From Neurospora tetraspora (Eukaryota; Ascomycota; Sordariomycetes; Sordariales; Sordariaceae): a DNA stretch of 64,000 nucleotides. Position 1 is the stretch's first letter. Each line of letters starts with the position of its first letter. The translations under genes were made by a program, and so were the position numbers. Below, piece by piece: positions 10,301 to 22,427 of the stretch. Location of the stretch: NCBI RefSeq assembly GCF_033439725.1, contig NW_026944386.1, positions 4,774,001-4,838,000 on the forward strand, written 5' to 3'. The notes beneath the pieces were generated by a model. That model worked only from the letters and a program-made list of their open reading frames with translations, was not told where the DNA came from and ran no database searches.

Positions 10301-12274
10301 ATGCGTGAAATTATCAGCTTGAACGGTACGTCGACAGCTTCCATCTCCTGAATCACCGCTTTCTCGCCCACCTATCCCGCCCTTCCTGTTCGCCTCCATA
10401 GTGGCGTGCGCGTTGTTGGCGAAAAAGCAGCCTCACCGCCAGCGTGAACCCGTCGCCCACCCAAAGCTGGCGTATCATCGGCCTCATCCACCATCTATCC
10501 GCCTACTCATCTATCGTCGAGATAAACACAGCATGCTAACGTTGCTTTCCTCATCTAGTCGGCCAGGCTGGTTGCCAGATCGCCAACTCCTGCTGGGAGG
10601 TAGGTCATCGTCGCCCTCTCCCGTCATCCCCCACCACACGCGACACATCCTGTCCATGATAGCACCGAAAACCGAACCATGGAACATCCGACCGCCCTCT
10701 TTTTATACACAGGACAAAGAAGGCTAACCCTATCATTAGCTTTACTGCCTTGAGCACGGCATTCAGGTAAGCTTTGCCCCCATCCCTCCCACCTTATCTC
10801 TCCCCGCCATCCGCACAAGATGCTAACCTACGACACCACAGCCCGATGGTTACCTCACCGAGGAGCGCAAGGCCGCTGACCCCGACCACGGCTTCAGCAC
10901 TTTCTTCTCCGAGACCGGTACATAGCGCCCTTGCCTAGCACAACGCGCGAAACAGAAGCTTACAAATACAAACACAGGCAACGGGAAATACGTTCCTCGC
11001 ACCATCTACGCCGATCTCGAGCCCAACGTCATCGACGAGGTCCGCACTGGCGCCTACCGCGGTCTCTTCCACCCCGAGCACTTGATCAGCGGCAAGGAGG
11101 ATGCCTCCAACAACTATGCCCGTGGTCACTACACCGTCGGCAAGGAGCTTATCGACCATGTTCTCGACAAGGTCCGCCGCGTTGCCGACAACTGCAGCGG
11201 TCTCCAGGGTTTCCTCGTTTTCCACTCGTTCGGTGGTGGTACCGGTTCCGGTTTCGGTGCTCTCCTCATGGAGCGCCTCTCTGTCGACTACGGCAAGAAG
11301 TCCAAGCTCGAGTTCTGCGTCTACCCTGCTCCCCAGACTGCCACCTCCGTCGTTGAACCTTACAACTCTATCCTCACCACCCACACCACCCTCGAGCACG
11401 CCGACTGCTCCTTCATGGTCGACAACGAGGCCATCTACGACATCTGCCGCCGCAACCTCGGCCTCGAGCGCCCCAACTACGAGAACCTTAACCGTCTGAT
11501 CGCTCAGGGTATGTCATGATTTGGATCTATGACGTGTGTGATTTTCCTAGACTAACTTTTTGTCTCAGTTGTCTCTTCCATCACCGCCTCGCTCCGCTTC
11601 GACGGCTCCCTCAACGTCGATCTCAACGAGTTCCAGACCAACTTGGTCCCCTACCCCCGTATCCACTTCCCTCTCGTCGCCTACGCCCCCGTCATCTCGG
11701 CTGCCAAGGCCGCCCACGAGGCCAACTCGGTCCAGGAGATGACCATGTCCTGCTTCGAGCCCAACAACCAGATGGTCAAGTGCGACCCCCGCCACGGCAA
11801 GTACATGGCCACCTGCTTGCTCTACCGCGGTGACGTCGTCCCCAACGACGCCCACGCTGCCGTTGCTACCCTCAAGACCAAGCGCACCATCCAGTTCGTC
11901 GACTGGTGCCCTACTGGTTTCAAGCTCGGTATCTGCTACCAGCCTCCCCACCAGGTCCCCAACGGCGATCTGGCCAAGGTTAACCGTGCTGTGTAAGTTT
12001 TTTCTTATGCCTGTATGCATGGATGACTAGTTCTAACTGTGACAATAGCTGCATGCTTTCCAACACCACTGCCATCGCCGAGGCCTGGTCTGCCCTCTCC
12101 TCCAAGTTCGATCTCATGTACTCCAAGCGTGCTTTCGTCCACTGGTACGTTGGTGAGGGTATGGAGGAAGGCGAGTTCTCTGAGGCTCGTGAGGATCTCG
12201 CTGCCCTTGAGCGCGATTACGAGGAGGTTGCCGCCGACTCGATGGAGGGTGAGGAGGTCGAGGCCGAGTACTAA
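10301..12274 (+). CDS. TUB1: Alpha-tubulin
   Basis: Seven exons (10301-10325, 10559-10599, 10740-10766, 10842-10917, 10978-11508, 11569-11992, 12049-12274) encode 449 aa, the normal alpha-tubulin length. It starts [18 protein letters not shown], carries the tubulin signature GGGTGSG in the nucleotide-binding domain, and ends in the acidic tail EVEAEY with the C-terminal tyrosine. The alpha-type insert near residue 360 and the E-hook are present. Each intron has a GT donor, and most have clear CTAAC/CTAAT branches; the first four exons are very small (25, 41, 27 and 76 nt). Alpha-tubulin pairs with beta-tubulin to build microtubules for spindles, nuclear movement and hyphal transport. Codon use is strongly biased to C-ending codons (GCC, CTC, AAG), as in highly expressed genes. 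Confidence 0.98.
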
Positions 12275-13819
12275 GTGCAAGTACAAGTACAGCAACACAG
12301 TGTACGGGATACGCTGCTTGTGAAACGTTAATTGTTGGTACGAAGATGTTGATGGATTCGGAATGAAGAGATATACAAACACCCACGGAGCCCTTGACTG
12401 TGGCTTCCTGTTAGTTGTTTGAATGGGTGCGCATTAGACGTCTTGCTATAGGGATGGTGATGATGATGGGTTCGTTGTTATTATTCCATGGCGGATGTCA
12501 GTTTTGATGTGGCCTTCAGTTGAGGACTTGAGGTTGAAACTATTTTCTTGTTAGACTGAAACGTGATAGCCATTTTTAATTGAGTGAAGTAGTATTGGTG
12601 TACACGATGTCTTTGGAGAGTGGTGTCGCAAGGAGTAGATTTAGAGTGTGACTGGTCTAAACAGGGTTGTGTAAGCTCTTGTCAGATCACACCCATTTCC
12701 AATTCCAATAGCTTCAGGTGGTCAAGTCCAGCAAGTTAGAGTCGTGAAATGCAGTATGCAGACATGGCATGAGGGATATACCACCATGTGGCGTCCAGAC
12801 GCGCAACGAAGATGGTGGTGTGGAAATGGGTTGGTGTAGTTGTGGTTGTGCATCGTGAGTGGTATTGTGGTTGGACGGGACGTTCGTTGGTTGGAGGTTA
12901 GGTTGGGATAAACATGGGAGATGAAGATGGGGGTCACTGCCACGGGAGGGAGGACACTGTACGAGGGTGAGGGAATGTGAGGACCTCGGTTACAGAAAAG
13001 AGCTGGGTATAGTTTTAACCTCAAATGTAGGTTTTCCTATTTATCACAAGGCTGAGATGGATTATCGACTATACATAGGTATGGCCTCTTATACATTCGA
13101 TATCGATAATCTGGATGATGGGCACAAATGCACGGCTGCATCACAGAATATTCCTTGTGCAGCCGCTGTGCAGGCCAACCAGATGACCGACTCCGCACTT
13201 TGTGGCACTAACAGCCGCTAGACCCAGCAGCGCACATTGCGGGTGGAGCACATTGGCTTCAAGAAGGTCCACTTTTCATCTTGGCGGGTCGAAGCTCTGT
13301 AGCGCCCGCTGTGGAAGTCACTGTCGCATTCCCAACCGAGCCAACCTCACCAGATCACAATCACAGAGGCAGAGAGGAGGCAGCAATCTGGCCCAGACAC
13401 CATAGCCATACTGTACTAGCAGCCTAATATTCTTTCTTTCTTTCTTTTCACTCTACCCGACCTCGACGGATTGCCCTTGTGCTTGTGTCATCAATCCGAA
13501 ACATTCTCTCCAACTCCCTTGTTGCGACATCATCCAGGGCGTCATTCCCCTTTCCGCGACCCGGCAACCCAAACACCTCGGAACACCCGCCCAAGCATCC
13601 CGACGTTCCCAGTCGATATCTCCACCAACAACTAACCAACAACAACCTCCGCCCTGAGACCCGACATCTTGTCACCTGTACGGATACTTTGGAAAAGAAG
13701 CATTGGGTTAATACGAACCCGATCCGACGACGATAATCACCGACGGTAGCTGGTCCCAGTAACCAGGTCACCTATTACCATAATACATAAGTCCTCTGCG
13801 CAGAGGGTACAGCTTGCCC
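12275..13819. other. Intergenic region between tubulin and the Ede1-type gene
   Basis: The first few hundred bases are the alpha-tubulin 3' flank. A TTCT tandem run (about 13432-13450) and a C-rich stretch lie upstream of the EH-domain gene. No convincing reading frame or RNA gene was found. Confidence 0.5.
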
Positions 13820-16800
13820 ATGATGGCTTCTGATCCCGATGCTGGTGAGCCTCTCCTCAGTCTCCCATGTACTAGTATCGAATAGGGCTAATTCCAATGC
13901 GACCAGGCGTCCCCAACTTGAACCTCACCCCCGAGGAGAAGCGAGTCTACGGCCAGCTCTTCCGCGCCGCCGATACCGATGCCGTTGGAGTCATCACCGG
14001 CGAGGTGGCTGTCAAGTTCTTTGAAAGGACAAAGTTGGATTCCCGCGTCTTGGGAGAGGTCAGTCATTGTCTCCCCTTGCTACACCTGCCGTGCGACAAC
14101 TGACGTATTCTCCCCGAAAACAGATATGGCAAATCGCCGACAAGGAAAACAGGGGCTTCCTCACCCCAGCAGGCTTCGGCGTCGTCTTGCGGCTTATCGG
14201 GCACGCGCAAGCCGGTCGCGAACCTTCCCCCGAGCTCGCCCTGTCGCAGGGTCCGATTCCTAGATTTGACGGCTTCACCCCGACTCCCGCCCCCGCCCCC
14301 GTTCCCGGCCCGGCCCCGTCGCCTGCGATGCCTGCTGCTATGGTTTCCCCGCAGGCCACCGGTTCCGGCCCCATCCGGATCCCGCCCCTGACCCCCGAGA
14401 AGGTCTCCCAGTACTCGGCCCTGTTCGAGAGACAACCGCTGCAGGGAAACATGCTCCCCGGCGAGCAGGCGAAGCAGATCTTTGAGAAGTCGGGACTGTC
14501 TAATGAGATTTTGGGAAGAATTTGGATGCTGGCCGATACGGAGCAGCGTGGTGCGCTGGTGCTGACCGAGTTCGTCATTGCCATGCACTTGCTTACCTCG
14601 ATGAAGACGGGTGCGCTGCGCGGTTTGCCCACCATCCTTCCTGCCGCGCTGTACGAAGCCGCTACGAGACGCGCCCCCGTTGGCGGGATTCCTCCGCCCG
14701 GCCGATCCCCGACGACCGCTACTCCGCCCCTTCCGCCCGCTGCTAGACACCTTACCGGCCCTGCGCAACTTACGCAGACGAGAACTGGCAGCCCGCTGGG
14801 ACGTCCGCCACTTCCCGCGCAACCGACTGGCGATTGGCTGATTAACCCGGCAGACAAGGCGCGGTTCGATCTGTTGTATGAGGAGCTGGATAAGCAGAAG
14901 AAGGGCTTCATCACGGGCGAGGAGGCCGTGCTCTTCTTTAGTCAGTCCAACCTCAACGAGGATGTGCTTGCTCAGATCTGGGACCTTGCGGATATCAACT
15001 CGGCTGGTCGTCTCACCCGGGACGAGTTCGCCGTTGCTATGTACTTGATCAGAGAGCAGAGGACTAAGCCCGGTCAGGTTCCTCTACCTACTACTCTGCC
15101 TCCTAACTTGATTCCTCCTAGCATGCGCGCCCCGCAGGGTCGCCCTCAGACTGCTACTGGTGGCTTCCAGCCCCCTCGCCCGCAGCCCCCTGCGCCGAAG
15201 CCTTCGGCTTTGGAAGACTTGTTTGGTCTGGATGATCCTCAGCCTCCTGCGGCCGCTCCGGCTCCGGTGCAGGTTCCTATCGCTACGGGTGGATCGGTCG
15301 ATCCGTTCGGCAACAGTGCTAGTCCCATTGCGCCGTCTTCGCCTATCCGCCCCGTTGCGACGGGCTCGAACTTTAGGCCGTTTGTTCCTTCGTCATCTTT
15401 TGGTCGCGGTTTGACTACGCAGGTTACCGGTGGTTCGAACAGCTCGGCACCGGCGGGTAGTGTTAGAGCTTCTCCGCTGCCGCCAACAGTTGAAGACGAT
15501 TTGCTGGGTGACGCCGACCCCGAAGTCAACAACAAGCTCTCCAACGAGACTACTGAGCTCGCCAACCTCTCAAACCAAATCGGCTCGCTCACCAAGCAGG
15601 TTCAGGATGTCCAGACCCAGCGAACTAACACCCAGAACGATTTGAGCCAAGCCAGTCAGCAGAAGAAGAACTTTGAACAACGCCTCACTCAGCTGCGCGC
15701 CTTGTACGAAAAGGAAGCCCAGGACGTCCGCGCTCTCGAGACACAGCTCAACACTGCCAAGGCGGAGACCAAGAAGCTGCAGACCGAGTTCGCCATGATC
15801 GAAGCCAGTTATCTCGAACTGCAGAACCAGCACCGCACTGTTGTTGCTGGCTTGCAAGCCGACCAGCAGGAGAACGCCTCGTTGAAGGAGAAGATTCGCA
15901 CGGTAAACGGGGAGATCGCTCAGCTGAAGCCGCTGGTTGAGAAGTTGAAGAGCGAGGCCAGGCAGCAGAAGGGAATGGTGGCTATCAACAAGAAGCAGTT
16001 GAGCACGGTGGAGGGGGAGAAAGGAAAGCTACAAAATGAAGTTGAGGGCCTTAATAAGGAGAAGGAGGAACTGGCTAGGCAGGCGGAGCTCGCCAGGCAA
16101 GCTAGCCCGGTGCAGCAAGTCACTAGTCCCGCCCTGTCCACTGCAAGTGGTAACAACCCCTTCTTTAGGAGGACGGGAAGTGCGGACATCAGCGCTGCGT
16201 TCGCTTCGAGGTCGATGAGCGGACAGAGTTTCGATGATGTGTTCGGCCCCTCGTTGAACGCCCCTATCCAGAGCCCGACGCCACCTCCTGCTGCTGTTTC
16301 TCCTGTTCCCCAGGTTGCGGCGTTCAAGGCGCAGAATACCGGCACGTCGACCGGTAGTTTCGGTTCGGGGTCGTTCGCTACGCCGGGCAGCACTTCGCCT
16401 ACAATTTCAAGGCAGCCTACTATCACTGCTGAGAGCGCTGCTGCTCCTGGTGGTGCCTTCTCCCCATTCGGTGAGCCCAGCGGTAGCGGTTCTCGTGCCC
16501 CCTCGCGTCATGGATCCCAGGATCAGACTCCTGCTGCTGCTGCTCTCCCCATCGAGCCCGTTCAGACCGGCCAGTCTGCTACTTCCAACCGTCCCATGTC
16601 GCCTGCATCCACTACTAGCCAGTCTAAGGCCCCAGCCGCCCCCGTTGAGGCCGATCCTTTCGCTGTCAATACGGACGCTAAAGCCAAGGAGGACTTCGAG
16701 TCTGCGTTCGCTAGCTTTAAGAACTCAAATGCTAAGCCCGCTGCTGCTGCGGAGACTGCAAAGGCTGGTGGATTCTCCAAGTTTGACTCGGAGTTCCCGC

Positions 16801-18102
16801 CTATTTCTGAGCTGGAGCGGGACGATGAGAGTGATTCGGAGAGCGAGGCGGGTGAGGCGAAGGGCGGGTTTGGATTTGATGATGATTTCGCGCCTGCTAG
16901 CCCTCCGGTCAAGCCTCCCGTGAGCGCTGAGGCCGGTCAAGCCGAAGCAGTTGCTGCGCCGGCTGCTGCTGAGCCAGTTGCCAGGTAAATACGCTCCAGT
17001 ACTGCTTTTTTCGCTTTGATACTTTTCGTTTTGCTCTTTTGGTTGGTGTCTTTTTTATTCAGTTTTGATTTGCCTGTATACCCCAGTTTTGTACAACGAA
17101 ACAGCAAGACTGATCCGATCCGCTATACAGCGAGACATCCTCATTCACTACTGCCCCTGTCTCATCTCCAGCTTCTCCAGCTCCCCTAGAGGTATCTAAC
17201 AACGAAAACAACAGCACCAGCGCCGCCGCCGCTAGCAACGCCGACCTCGACGATATCTGGGGCACTCGTTCTCCCGCTCCCGCCGCTGCTCCCGTTCCTA
17301 CCTCAACCACTACTGTTACCGTCCCCGCTACCGCTCAACCCCCCGCTACCGCTGTCCCCGCTACTGCCCAACCTCCTGCTGCTACCTCCCAATCCTCCAA
17401 GGGTGCCTTCGACGACCTAGATGATGAATTCGCCGACCTCGAAGACGCCAAGGAAGGCAGCTCCGCCGACGACGTAGAGGACTTCGCCAACATTTCCCGC
17501 TCTGGGTTCGGAGATGACGGTTTTGGCAGCGGTAGCCAGTTCGGCTCTCCCCCGCCTAGCCAGTCCAAGAGTGATTTCGACTTTATCCCTTCCCACCAGG
17601 CGACTCAGTCTCAAGGATCGTTTGCTGCGCCAAAGGCGGATGCCCATGACTGGGATGCTATCTTTGCGGGTCTTGATGAGGGAAGCCAGGCTCAGCAGGG
17701 TGGTCAAAGTCCGTTTGAGAGCTTGGAGACGCCGAGACCGGGGTCGTCCGCCAACCCGCAAGCCCAAACTGGTGGGGAGCAGAAGGAGGGTGAGGGCAAG
17801 GAGCAAAAGAAGGAGGGTGGTGAGGAGAGGCCAGCACCGGGCAGAGCGTTGACGGAGTCTGGGGAACACGATGATCCGATTGTGAAGAACTTGACGAGTA
17901 TGGGGTACTCGAGACAGGATGCGGTGAAGGCGTTGGAGAAGTACGATTATAATTTGGAGAGGGTGAGTTGTTCCTACACTGATCCAGGATGGGAGTAGGG
18001 TGTGGCCTTACTGTCCTTTCCGGCTTGAGGGAGTTCGCAGAGTTGATGGTATACTAACTGAAGTTGTCATAGGCCGCCAACTACCTTGCTAGCCAGTCTT
18101 AA
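13820..18102 (+). CDS. EDE1: Ede1/Eps15-type endocytic scaffold (three EH domains, coiled coil, UBA)
   Basis: Five exons (13820-13844, 13907-14058, 14124-16984, 17131-17962, 18073-18102) encode about 1299 aa, close to yeast Ede1. EH domains lie at roughly residues 15-95, 150-225 and 300-375, each with an IW-hydrophobic-LAD core (IWQIADKENRG, IWMLADTEQRG, IWDLADINSAG). A coiled coil spans about 525-715, followed by long Ser/Pro/Ala-rich disordered stretches. The last 45 residues form a UBA domain (NLTSMGYSRQDAVKALEKY) completed by the tiny final exon. Ede1 is an early coat protein: EH domains bind NPF-bearing adaptors, the coiled coil drives assembly and UBA binds ubiquitin at plasma-membrane endocytic sites. 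The acceptor of intron 3 (17130) was chosen because it alone keeps the frame; without splicing the frame stops at 16986-16988. Confidence 0.92.
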
Positions 18103-18881
18103 GTAGACTCTGCGAGGCTAGGTGCGAGGTGATTTAATGGTCAGATCAGTGCAAAGACAAATAATGCGAGCCATGGCGACGCCAAATATCGAAAGGATTA
18201 GAGACATACGATCATATTGTGTGAAAGCAAGGAAGCAAGGAAGACCTCATATGGACGAACATGTGAACTAGGGATTGTTGGTTGGTTGGGTGGTTGCGGC
18301 AACGAAAAGAGTTGCGTTGCGTACTAGGTAAGAAGTCAAGTCAAGTCGGTCAAGTCGTTTTGATACCTCTATCATTTTTCATTTTCCTTTTAACAAATAT
18401 CCTGTCTGTCTTGTCCCGTCTGTCCTGTCGGGACATGGAAGCTACGCTATCTTTCAATTTCTTTTCTGTTACTCTCTGTCTGTCTATCTACCCCAGCATG
18501 GCTAGCTGAGTGCTGCCACAAGTTTTTCTCTTTTTGTATGTTATGTAGTCGTACGGTAGTACTGTGTTAGTTGTAGTGGTAATATCAACGAGTGGATGTA
18601 GCCGCTTCTTCAGCGGTTATTGATGTTTGAGTCCGTTGCTTTGAGGATGTGATTATCAATAATGGGAGTGCAGGTCACCGAGGGTCACGAGAAACCGGAG
18701 TGAATGGGTTTGAATCTCGTCCCAAGTGAATGGTATGGACCGGCTCCAGCTCCGGGCAGGCTCCTGCCATGAGCAAACAGTCTTTTGTACCGGGGAGCCA
18801 AGACCAAGTCTGATAGCTACCTGTACCCACGCAGTACTTAAGGTCTGTGTGTGGAAGCTACAGTCATCAGACCACCGTGGG

Positions 18882-18977
18882 GACGGTAGTTCAGTCGTCA
18901 GATGCTTAGCTTCTCCTGGCTGTCGATCTCCCTAGTAGAAGCGGTTCGTTCGATCCCAGAGACGGGCGGACAACTTT
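18882..18977 (+). ncRNA. tRNA-like Pol III module, copy 1 (possible tRNA relic)
   Basis: The segment begins with a D-arm/A-box-like TAGTTCAGTCGTCAG, has a clear helix GCTTCT...AGAAGC with a 22-nt loop, then a B-box-like GTTCGATCCC, and ends in CGGACAAC followed by six T. The acceptor and T stems do not pair well, so it is not a standard functional tRNA. It may be a relic, a tRNA-derived SINE fragment or a small Pol III RNA. A related copy lies about 280 bases downstream. Confidence 0.3.
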
Positions 18978-19198
18978 TTTGCTTCCCTTTTTTTTTTTTT
19001 TTTTTTCTCTACCACCCTTCTCCTGTTACGGTTTCTCCGCTTCCTTCTTTTGGTTCTTCCATCACAATGCCTTTTAGGTTGTTCAATACCAGGCAACGCG
19101 TTGGAGATTACAATGACATGGTTCTCTGAATTGCACGTATTGACTCCTCAATCTCCTCGTCCGACGCGCCACTTCTGTTTGTGACTGCCCTCTTATCT

Positions 19199-19257
19199 AC
19201 CTTAGAAGCAACGGTCGTTCGAACCTGTCCTCGGGCACCTTCGGACAACTTTTTTTG
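19199..19257 (+). ncRNA. tRNA-like Pol III module, copy 2 (3' part only)
   Basis: Shares, in the same order, the TAGAAGC helix arm, a GTTCGAACC B-box-like motif, CGGGC and the 3' end CGGACAAC plus a T run with the module at 18882-18977. The 5' half is not recognisable. The shared ending implies common ancestry, perhaps a short retroposed RNA. Confidence 0.25.
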
Positions 19258-19547
19258 GTCAATTTATCAATAGCCCTAATAGGTAGGTATGCTTGGTATG
19301 TGTACATGTATGTGCCTGGAGTTTTCTCGAACGCCGTGTATTTCGGGTTTTATCATTATCTGGATCTTTGTTCAATCCTTGTAGAGATATCCAACGAAAC
19401 GAAAAGGGTATGTGACCACCTACTGAACGCCTATACTCACTCAACTATTTTGCCAACAAGTATCTCAGTCATGTTCGCCCTGTTCCGTCCTTCTTCTCCC
19501 ACTCCTCCCCTCCCCTTTTACTTTTTGTCCCCTTTTCCTTTTCCCCT

Positions 19548-20990
19548 TTACCACCTCCTCCCCCCTCCCATCCCTCCCCCTCCCCCAACCTCAACCGGAA
19601 CACCCCCTCCATACCCCATCCCCACCCCCATCCCCACCCCCCCAGGGGCACCAGGGGCACTCATCTCCCCCAAAACATCCCTAACAAGACAAACATCATC
19701 CCACTCCTCCTCCGTCCAGTTCTCCCGCCCGCCTGTCCCCCAACTCCGCACGTTGCCCAAGATATCCGCCAACACGGCGTCCACCTGTCCCCGCTTTTCG
19801 TGAACCAGGTGCTGGTCCGACTCGTGGGAGTGGCTAAGGGCCCATTGTTCGAGGCGGAGCTCGAACATCCTGCGTAAAAGTTTGGTGGTGCGGCGGATGT
19901 CGGCTGCTGAGGGGGTTTGTTGTTGTGCTTGGGTTTGGGTTTGATTGTGTGGTTGGGGTTGGGTGGGATGGGAGTTGGAGGAGGACTTGGGGATGCCGGG
20001 GTGGAGGGAGGTGCGGTGGGCGAAGGATTGGAGGTTTTGGGAGTGAGAGCCGGAGGAGCGGGAGTGCCCGTGGGGAGGGGGGGAACCGCGCTCGGAAACG
20101 GGGTAGGGGGGTTGCACGGCGGGTTCATGTTTGTGGAGGACGTTGGTTTGGGTTTGAGTTTGTGGGGGGTATTGTTGGCTTCCGGTGGTTCTGTGTCTTG
20201 ACGAAGAGAGGGGGTTGGTGAAGTTACGGTGTTTCGCAGCAGCCTGTTCATGTTCTTGGGGTTGGGGTTGTCCACCATGACCTTGACCGTGAACAGGTTG
20301 GCCTGGGTAGCGAGGGGAGTTGGGCTGGGCTGCTGCTAGATACCCCTGGGATTGGGTGTGCGACAGATGGTGAGGAGATGCCGGACCGGGACCGGGACCG
20401 GGGGAAGTGGCGGCGGAGGACATGGTGGACAAGGTTGTCACGCTGCTTCTCCCGAGACTGCTGTTGCTGCTTGTACTGCCGAAGTTGCTTAGACTCAGTC
20501 GGGAACCAAGGCTGGCGCTGCGACGGTCGCGATTGCCGCCACTTTGGTGGACAGCATCTTGAGGAGACAGATTGCCGCTGCTTCGATCATGATGCTGGTA
20601 GTAGGCGTTTGGATCATGAGGGTATTGCGGATTCGGTGGACCGGGTCTGGCCTGTACCGGGAGGGACATTCTGTTGTGGTCATGGCCCCGGTGGTGCTGC
20701 TGCCCCTGATGCTGCGGCGGGGCGTGATGGGTGTACCCATTTCCGTATTCATTTGCTGGCAGCTCGGAAATAGAACTCAAGCCGGGCGCCTGGCCAGAGT
20801 TGTTGGAGGAAAATGCGGAGGAGCCATTGGGAGTGTAGGAGTGGTAGCCTCCGTTGTTGGAGTAAATGCCGTTGGCGTTGAGATCGTTGCTGTTGAAGTT
20901 GTCGGGGGTGATGGGTTGAGGTTGAAGGTTGGCGGAGGAGGATTTGGGTTTGAGTCCAAAGACTTTGCGGAGTTTTAGGGAGCCGCCCAT
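19548..20990 (-). CDS. Uncharacterised Ser/Pro/Gln/His-rich protein with a conserved-looking C-terminal helix
   Basis: A single uninterrupted minus-strand frame; ATG 20990 (MGGSLKLRKVFGLKPKSSS) gives about 480 aa. The frame extends 46 codons upstream, but that part has the look of leader. The short basic N-terminus is followed by about 300 residues of low complexity (Asn, Ser, His, Gln, Pro). Residues about 375-450 are predicted helical and charged (RRTTKLLRRMFELRLEQWAL, then NWTEEEWDDVCLVRDVLGEM) and are the part most likely to be conserved. The C-terminus is Gly-rich. The pattern resembles fungal regulatory or cell-periphery proteins of unknown biochemistry; I do not recognise a family. Confidence 0.7.
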   Translation of the reverse strand: MGGSLKLRKVFGLKPKSSSANLQPQPITPDNFNSNDLNANGIYSNNGGYHSYTPNGSSAFSSNNSGQAPGLSSISELPANEYGNGYTHHAPPQHQGQQHHRGHDHNRMSLPVQARPGPPNPQYPHDPNAYYQHHDRSSGNLSPQDAVHQSGGNRDRRSASLGSRLSLSNFGSTSSNSSLGRSSVTTLSTMSSAATSPGPGPGPASPHHLSHTQSQGYLAAAQPNSPRYPGQPVHGQGHGGQPQPQEHEQAAAKHRNFTNPLSSSRHRTTGSQQYPPQTQTQTNVLHKHEPAVQPPYPVSERGSPPPHGHSRSSGSHSQNLQSFAHRTSLHPGIPKSSSNSHPTQPQPHNQTQTQAQQQTPSAADIRRTTKLLRRMFELRLEQWALSHSHESDQHLVHEKRGQVDAVLADILGNVRSWGTGGRENWTEEEWDDVCLVRDVLGEMSAPGAPGGVGMGVGMGYGGGVPVEVGGGGGMGGGRRW

Positions 20991-22427
20991 TTTTGAGGTT
21001 CTGGGGTTATTCTTGTTTGAATTGTGGCTTTGGTTGGCGAGGAAAACGTGAGTGTCGCGATGGCTTCTTGGGAGTTTTCTTGATGGCCCAGATGGAAAGC
21101 GCAGATGATCGTGAGATGTCTTCCACAAACTGTCTCCAAAACACGCCTCAGTGCTTGTGAAAATGGCTTGGAATGGCGAATTGAGTTTACAGCCAGACGT
21201 AACTGTTGAGTTTCGTTCTGGTTTGGATGATCAGTTCAAGATCTTCAAAAGGAAGAGAGTTTTCAGCACGCATAGCAGAGCAGATTCAACTTACACAGGG
21301 CCAGGTTGAGAAGTCCACAAGATCCCTATATCCCAAAGCCAAAAAGAAGATCAAAAAAACCAAGTTCTTATGAGATTAACACCCATCAACAGGTAGAGCC
21401 TTGTCATATTCAGCGCGTCCAACATGAACTCAGCCCGTCTCTCAACTTGGCAGCGGCGGGACTCGACAATAAAGCATCACAGCCAACGCTTCCCACTTCC
21501 CTTCTCGTCAATCAAGGAGCAGCCACCGACCTAGCCCCAGGCACTCACGTTACCATATGTGGCTCCAGTCCATCCGACTCGGCTTTCCACCACCACGATT
21601 TAGGCACACTCGTGAATCCTGGGCGCTTTCGCAGACAACCACCATCAGCATCGTGACCACCCACCCCGTCCTGTAAGCTGTCGGCTTTACCCCGTTTCCG
21701 TCCTGGCTCAGCGCACAGCCGAGTGAGTTGGCAACGCATTCCGTGAAGAAAGCTTTGTCTAGCACGCTTTGCATTGGACGAATGTCTAGTGAGGTTCAGT
21801 CCTGGATCGGATATGGGCTACGTATCAATAAAGTGGTGGTGTTCAGCTTCTGGCCAAAGTTCCTTGATGTATCGATTGTTATAGACGCACTGTGTCGCTC
21901 GGCTGTGGTCTGGGAGCGAACGAATGAAGAGGAAGTGATAAAGTGTGGCTTACATTGGCTTGTAGGGTCTCATTGGGTTTGCTGGGTAGACTCTGACATT
22001 GAACAATAGTTTATTGGGACTGCAGTTGATTGAATGAGGGGAAGGGAAAGAATGGAAGGGCTGAGGTCTTGGCTATCAACCTGGCGTCTCGCAGAGCATC
22101 CCGAAAAGGGAATGAGTGTGTAAGTGGTGTTATCGGCAGGCGATTCTTCAGTTGTGTCCCTGGATGTTTCCCGAGCTTGTGAATTGAAGTGTCAATGGCA
22201 GAGACGAAGAACAGAATCAAAATGTGAACAGGAAGCTTCCTTACGGAACGGGTACCCATTATCCAGTCTAGACTTCCGAACAATGCCTTTTGATGCAGTG
22301 GTATCATTGCAGAAATCCAAATTAAGATGTTCAGATAAACGTATCCCCTGCCCATACCACTGGTTCTCCATCGTGAACTCCAGCTCACTCCGACTTCCGT
22401 CCCTCAAATCATCAACATTGTGCCTCA
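20991..22427. other. Intergenic region, nothing recognised
   Basis: About 1.4 kb between the Ser/Pro/Gln-rich gene start and the end of the Hsp70-like gene, both on the minus strand. Short frames on both strands show no splice pattern or family resemblance. No repeats or RNA genes were seen. Confidence 0.5.

Larger units (their letters stand above)
18103..19547. other. Intergenic region containing tRNA-like modules and a poly-T tract
   Basis: Lies between the 3' ends of the Ede1-type gene and a minus-strand gene. It holds a T tract of about 20 (near 18980-19003) and two related tRNA-like segments (listed separately). No protein gene was recognised. Confidence 0.55.

Noticed and set aside
18660-18725. 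Possible tRNA (T-arm-like ATGGG TTTGAAT CTCGT)
   Set aside because: A T-arm can be drawn but no matching acceptor, D arm or terminator was found.
18835-18895. Possible dispersed 5S rRNA gene (GTACTTAAG-like motif)
   Set aside because: Only a short motif agrees; the rest of the 5S internal control region and ends are absent.
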